64,000 nucleotides of DNA from Planctobacterium marinum (GTDB lineage: Bacteria > Pseudomonadota > Gammaproteobacteria > Enterobacterales > Alteromonadaceae), in assembly GCF_020687805.1 (NCBI RefSeq), contig NZ_JAJEWQ010000005.1, positions 124,001-188,000 on the forward strand. The letters are read 5' to 3'. Below the pieces are notes generated by a model, which saw nothing but the letters and a program-made list of their open reading frames with translations, was not told where the DNA came from and made no database searches. Positions 59,561-64,000 of the stretch are shown here, piece by piece (the stretch's first letter is position 1; every line of letters begins with the position of its first letter). The position numbers were made by a program, and so were the translations under genes.

Positions 59561-61009
59561 TCACTTAATATTTAAATGCTTTTTTAACTTCTGATATAAC
59601 TTTTCTGCATTTACAGGCTTTAACAGATAATCATTTAAGCCAGAACGTGCCCACTCCCTTGCAACATTTTTGTCTTTATTTCCTGATAAAGCGATAATTT
59701 TCAAATTTTTTCCATGAATCATTGCGCGAATGTCTCTGGTAGTCTCAATACCGTTCAACTCAGGCATGAAAAGATCTAAAAGCGCAATGTCAAATTTCAT
59801 TGTTTGTACCATTTCCAAAGCTTCACGGCCGTTCTCAGCTTCATGTACTGTAAATCCGAGTCTTTGTAGTGAACGATTTAATATTTTCCTATATGTTGCA
59901 TTATCTTCAGCGATCAAGATATTAAATCCTTCAAATTCTCTAATTATTGCGTCCTCGACACTTACACTTTCTTCATCAAGCCTTTGAGCTTCTCCGGCCG
60001 TCTCGGAAGATGTTTTCTTTTCAGATTGTGGATACATGTTGACTGGTTCCGGGGGGACACTTTCATGCTCCTCCTTTCCAGGGTATAGATTTTGTGGTGG
60101 CTTTTGAATTACTTCTACTTTTGACGGTTCCGGAGTTTCTGGGTACAGATTTTTCGGCTCGATACCATGGTGAAATGACACTTTATCTGATTCAGGTTCA
60201 GGATAAAGGTTTACAGGTGCTTGAATTGAATCGCTTTTTTTGATTTCCGCCGACACTTCCGGATACAAATTTACTGGTTTCTTAGATTCATTTTGAGCGT
60301 CGCTATGTATGCCAGGGCTTAGCGGTGAATGACTACGATTTCCCTCTAGTGTATTTATGAGATCATCCAATCCTGGTATTACTGTTTCTTCAATAGACTC
60401 TATAGCCCTAATAGTTTTACATGAGTCTTCAGAATTTGCTTCATTTTGCTCCCTACTCTGCCCCTTTGGTTTTCTCGCTTTTTCGCGTTCCTCAACAAAT
60501 TTATCAACATACCTGCGACGCAAATGGATTGCTTTATCAATACATTTATCAAGCTCCACATCCTGATATTCCAGTAATGAGGAGCGAAATTGCTCGCGGG
60601 CGCTAGATAGCTCAGTTTCTAATCCTCGAAAAACACTAAAGCTCAGTGAATAGGTTTCATATAGCGGTTTAAACACTATAAAGTCATCAAACAACCCTTT
60701 AATACAATTGTTAAACGCTGCCTTTGTTTGCCGGTTCTCACATAACAAAATTGAAAAATGTGGGAAGTTTATCGTTTGCTGTGCAATACAGTCTGAGTAA
60801 AACTCTATTGATTCACTGGTTTTTGAAAAGCCAAGAAGGATAATATTAGGCTTTTTGGCAATTAAAGCTTTCAAGTCAGGGTCATTGTAAAGTACACACT
60901 TATAGCTATCGTATACCTCAGACAACTTATTACTCACACCTAAAATTTCGTCCACGACATTACAAATCAGCAAAATATCAATAGTTTCATTTTGATGTAA
61001 CTTGCTCAT
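59561..61009 (-). CDS. response regulator with an NLYP repeat linker
   Basis: Protein of about 482 residues. N-terminal receiver-like fold (about 8-125) without a phospho-Asp (LLGFSK at its place) though Lys114 is kept; a helical charged region (about 125-240); then a disordered acidic/Pro linker holding five NLYP-type motifs at about residues 247, 267, 287, 307 and 324, the first four spaced exactly 20 apart; and a complete C-terminal receiver (about 361-482, Asp412 in LLDLFMPEL, Lys464). The ATG at 61009 is chosen over a TTG at 61030. It faces the hybrid kinase gene across a 0.7-kb AT-rich gap. No DNA-binding domain is present. The linker could bind several copies of a partner protein. Confidence 0.82.
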   Translation of the reverse strand: MSKLHQNETIDILLICNVVDEILGVSNKLSEVYDSYKCVLYNDPDLKALIAKKPNIILLGFSKTSESIEFYSDCIAQQTINFPHFSILLCENRQTKAAFNNCIKGLFDDFIVFKPLYETYSLSFSVFRGLETELSSAREQFRSSLLEYQDVELDKCIDKAIHLRRRYVDKFVEEREKARKPKGQSREQNEANSEDSCKTIRAIESIEETVIPGLDDLINTLEGNRSHSPLSPGIHSDAQNESKKPVNLYPEVSAEIKKSDSIQAPVNLYPEPESDKVSFHHGIEPKNLYPETPEPSKVEVIQKPPQNLYPGKEEHESVPPEPVNMYPQSEKKTSSETAGEAQRLDEESVSVEDAIIREFEGFNILIAEDNATYRKILNRSLQRLGFTVHEAENGREALEMVQTMKFDIALLDLFMPELNGIETTRDIRAMIHGKNLKIIALSGNKDKNVAREWARSGLNDYLLKPVNAEKLYQKLKKHLNIK

Positions 61010-61703
61010 AACTCCATCCGATTTGATCAATGATACATAGAGTTCTTTTTAGACTCTATACTGTCTGACCATGGTTAATTATCAAGTGGTTGCACTATTG
61101 TGATGTGGTGTGGCCATCATCGTGACTTTCAATTCACATAATTATAAAATAAAAAAGTCATCTGTTGTAAGGGGAAAGAACGCTTACATTTTCCTTTTCA
61201 ACAACGATTATCAAAACAATTAGACCATTACTTACTCCCGGTGAAGTACTAAGATTAAGTTTCCTTTATAGTCTAATTTCATATCAATTGCATACTGACT
61301 ATAACTACACTTTCTTGGCACTTTACCAGCCTACTAATCGCTTACATTAAATCATTTTAATTGGCACAGCATATTTGCTGAAAAAATACTACCAATAAAA
61401 TAACCAGAAAAGCATAAACTCATATATTTGTCTTTAATACTTTAGTTGAATTTTTTGGATTAAACAAATTACAAACTTTATCAGACATAACTTTTCCTTT
61501 GGTTGATTGAGCGAGACTGGCAATCATTCGCTTATTACAAATAACTAAAATAAAGCTATATTTTATAAAAATTATTAATATCCTTGAACTTTCACTATAA
61601 CTGATTTTTTGTTCTATAATTTTTTATAATGTTAACTTTTGGTCTACCTTATTTTTACCATGAATTACATCGACATCGGCAGTAGTTGAGGAGAGCCAAA
61701 AGC
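61010..61703. other. AT-rich intergenic region between two divergent signalling genes
   Basis: Close to 700 bp, strikingly AT-rich (for example 61441-61680 is nearly all A/T), with no gene I can support. It must contain the promoters of both flanking genes. The base composition differs from most of the window and matches the flanking signalling genes. Confidence 0.6.
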
Positions 61704-63791
61704 GTGAACATAGAAAATAACGAGACTGTATTTTCAGATAATACACAGAGTGAAGGCTGTCTCCATTTAGCTGAACAGCACTCTGATTTTGCGTCATTAG
61801 TATTGGATATTGCAAAACAAGAATGGCACCTATCCCCGAGAGTTCAACAATGGTTCTCCATTGAGTCAAAGATCATAAATCACAAACACTTTTTTGAATT
61901 TTTTAAGATTAACATCCCATTGGCTGCAGGAACTACAGAAGACTTTATAAAAAAAACAAATGAAAACGTCTATTTTTTAAAAAGTAATTTCGACAACGAC
62001 AAAACATATCGCCTAAGTTTTCACCCAAGTGGACTTTTTTATATAGGAATCATAGAAAGTAAAGGTGTTAAAAACAAACTATTCTCTATGCTGCAACAAG
62101 ACCCTGCTATATATGAACTGGCTCTTGAAGCAGCCGAAATTGGAGTATGGAGCTGTCAAGTTGCCGCTGAAGGTGAACACCATAATTTGCAATGGACTCT
62201 GGATTCACGTTGCCATGCATTAATGGAGCTTGATGGAGAAGACAACAGCTCTATAGGTCAATGGTTTGAATCTCTGGATGAAGATTTACGCAACACCACG
62301 ATAGAAGCGCTTAAAAACTGTCTTAAATGTAATAAACGTATGGATCTTGATTTAAAGTTTCAGAACAAACTAGGGCGTACGACCTATCTCAAGTGGATAG
62401 GTGAAAGTATAACGCTAGATCAAAAATCAGGAACGCGGATTCATGGTGTGATAAAAGATCAAACTTTTCAAAAAGTCACTACATATGGACTCGAAAAGTT
62501 AAACAAATCTTTGACTACAAAAGTAAATGAACGAACAAGTGAGTTAGAACAAGCCAAATTGTTAGCGGAGCAAGCAAACAGCGCCAAAAGTAATTTCCTC
62601 GCTATGATGAGTCATGAACTTCGGACCCCAATGAATGCGATCATTGGAAGTTTAGATCTGTTAAACATCCACTCAATGGACCCGGAACAACGAGATTTAG
62701 TCAATACAACGAAATCTGCCGCAGTCAACATGGTAAATATTCTGAATGACATTTTGGACTTTAGTAAGGGGGAGGCTGGAAAGATTGAGCTGGAATCAAT
62801 TCCTTTTTCCGTTACAGAGATAATAGCAAATGTTGTAGATATCTTTATACCTACAGCCCAAAGTAACCGGGTCCATTTTCGAGTTCTGGAAGATATAAGT
62901 TTACCAAAATGGGTCGAGGGAGATCCAAACAGATTACGACAAATATTGTTTAACTTAATTAGTAACGCAATTAAATTTTCTATAAAGCAAAACTCAGAAG
63001 AGCAGGCTCATGTTTCACTGGATGTGAGGGTATTAGAAGTCAATGATTCTGTAGCAGATATACAGTTTACTGTTACAGACAATGGAATTGGAATGGAGAA
63101 AGATACAATTAAAAAGCTTTTTTCACCGTTCTATCAAGCTGAAAAGTCTACCCATAGATTTTATGGTGGTACAGGGTTAGGGCTAGCTATTTGTGGAAAC
63201 CTATGCAACCTGATGGGAGGGAGAATTAGGGTAGTTAGCGAACCCAATAACGGTGCAACATTTAAACTCAGTGTACCATTTTGGTTATCCGAAAACCCCA
63301 TATCAACTGATATTCAGAGTAAAACATTGGGGGTTATTCTGCCTTCTGAACGTGATGAAAAGGTTGACCAAATACTGCAATTTCTTTCATTAAACAACGT
63401 TGTATGTATGGATCTTCAGCCAGACAACATAGATAAATATGACATTTTGTTCTGTTTTTGTGATGGGGAAAATGAAAAGTATATTAAAACCCTTTTTACA
63501 CTAGAGTCGTATAAAAAACCAATCCTGGTAGTTTGTCGGGACACGTCTTTAGTCGCTATTCCGATTCATGCGAGATTACTTGACCTCAACACACTAACCT
63601 TTCATAAAATGTTGGAGCTGGTAAGAGACATTTTAAATAGTGATCTAATTGAAGAGTCCCAAAGGTCCAACTCTTCAATACCTAAAGAAAGGGAAATCTC
63701 TGCTGCACCAAAGGTAGATAAAAAAGCTCGCCTGATGTTGTTAATTTTGATGTGTTGGTTGTGGAAGATAATCCTGTTAACCGAAGAATAA
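61704..63791 (+). CDS. hybrid sensor histidine kinase, N-terminal part (frame breaks before the receiver)
   Basis: Soluble kinase, 695 residues from the GTG at 61704 (ribosome site gaggag, 61688-61693; a TTG at 61686 is an alternative). N-terminal unknown region (about 1-135), PAS-like domain (about 136-255: [15 protein letters not shown]), a coiled helix (about 262-295), HisKA with His304 ([14 protein letters not shown]), HATPase ([24 protein letters not shown]) and a degenerate receiver-like segment (about 530-650). The chain then ends early ([12 protein letters not shown]...). The next domain, a full receiver, lies in the -1 frame (see the following entry). A single added A in the run at 63720-63725 would restore one continuous protein. 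Confidence 0.86.
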   Translation: MNIENNETVFSDNTQSEGCLHLAEQHSDFASLVLDIAKQEWHLSPRVQQWFSIESKIINHKHFFEFFKINIPLAAGTTEDFIKKTNENVYFLKSNFDNDKTYRLSFHPSGLFYIGIIESKGVKNKLFSMLQQDPAIYELALEAAEIGVWSCQVAAEGEHHNLQWTLDSRCHALMELDGEDNSSIGQWFESLDEDLRNTTIEALKNCLKCNKRMDLDLKFQNKLGRTTYLKWIGESITLDQKSGTRIHGVIKDQTFQKVTTYGLEKLNKSLTTKVNERTSELEQAKLLAEQANSAKSNFLAMMSHELRTPMNAIIGSLDLLNIHSMDPEQRDLVNTTKSAAVNMVNILNDILDFSKGEAGKIELESIPFSVTEIIANVVDIFIPTAQSNRVHFRVLEDISLPKWVEGDPNRLRQILFNLISNAIKFSIKQNSEEQAHVSLDVRVLEVNDSVADIQFTVTDNGIGMEKDTIKKLFSPFYQAEKSTHRFYGGTGLGLAICGNLCNLMGGRIRVVSEPNNGATFKLSVPFWLSENPISTDIQSKTLGVILPSERDEKVDQILQFLSLNNVVCMDLQPDNIDKYDILFCFCDGENEKYIKTLFTLESYKKPILVVCRDTSLVAIPIHARLLDLNTLTFHKMLELVRDILNSDLIEESQRSNSSIPKEREISAAPKVDKKARLMLLILMCWLWKIILLTEE

Positions 63792-64000
63792 TAGGTCGCC
63801 AGCTACAAAAACTAAATTATTCGTTTCACCTTGCTTGTGACGGAAATGAAGGTATTGAATATTGGAAGAAATATAATCCAAAAGTTATTCTTTCAGACTG
63901 TCACATGCCAAACTTGAGTGGTTATGAAATGACCGAGCGTATTCGAAAGTTAGAGAATAAATTGGCTCATAAACAACGTACTCCAATTCTTGCGATAACC
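63725..64000 (+). pseudogene. receiver domain in the -1 frame, continuing past the window end
   Basis: Read from AGC at 63725 the translation is [22 protein letters not shown] (split: [13 protein letters not shown]), then ...KVILSDCHMPNLSGYEMTERIRK. This is a complete receiver start: acidic Glu-Asp pair, phospho-site Asp in ILSDCHMP. The kinase frame goes out of step just before it, at the A6 tract 63720-63725. Either a 1-bp loss or sequencing error, or a programmed -1 shift, could explain it. Confidence 0.75.

Overview
The window reads as chromosomal DNA of a free-living, probably marine or brackish gammaproteobacterium of the Alteromonadales (Alteromonadaceae-like). Supporting signs are the E. 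coli-like sequences of UvrD, RhlB, RraA, PrlC, TatABC, UbiE-UbiJ-UbiB and HemB, together with many signalling genes, a secreted subtilase with a PPC domain, an MJ1255/VC2487-type glycosyltransferase and TorF/DUF4397/DUF2164 proteins. I saw no rRNA, tRNA, insertion sequence, phage gene or CRISPR array. Genes are densely packed on both strands.

Layout. 0-5.9 kb: a PAS-repeat chemoreceptor cut by the left edge, a small cytochrome c, a GST, recQ and a thioesterase. 5.9-14.1 kb: an accessory block with a lipoprotein that fuses an endonuclease/exonuclease/phosphatase domain to an acid phosphatase, then a zinc-acquisition island (Zur, MerC-like membrane protein, ZnuD-like TonB receptor with His-rich loops, AztD-like His-rich propeller lipoprotein) with Zur-like operator repeats, then a lipoprotein with four DUF4397 repeats. 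14.3-23.8 kb: rarD, a dual-receiver diguanylate cyclase, uvrD and assorted metabolic and transport genes. 24.0-33.6 kb: housekeeping genes (rraA, an arginase-family hydrolase, trxA, rhlB, gppA, and the tatABC-unknown-tatD-hemB operon). 34.2-50.2 kb: a signalling block with an 1847-residue propeller hybrid kinase, a receiver-receiver-ATPase protein, a secreted protease divergent from an AraC-type hybrid regulator whose catalytic residues are lost, the ubiE-ubiJ-ubiB operon, and an orphan response regulator. 50.3-59.3 kb: TorF-type protein, a Cache chemoreceptor, a periplasmic binding-like protein, a 3-methyladenine glycosylase, prlC, a CheY-like protein and gorA. 59.4-64 kb: a visibly AT-rich segment with two divergent signalling genes, one a hybrid kinase whose receiver lies in the -1 frame.

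Four observations deserve attention. (1) Three separate receiver domains between 40 and 50 kb have Glu where the phosphorylated Asp should be, and a fourth has Lys. (2) A hybrid two-component regulator has lost its H-box His, its ATPase N-box and its receiver Asp but keeps an intact AraC output domain. (3) The zinc island has two matched 17-bp operators 27 bp apart, and a related 11-bp match overlaps the ribosome binding site of the MerC-like gene. (4) A response regulator carries NLYP motifs spaced exactly 20 residues apart and sits opposite the frame-shifted hybrid kinase.
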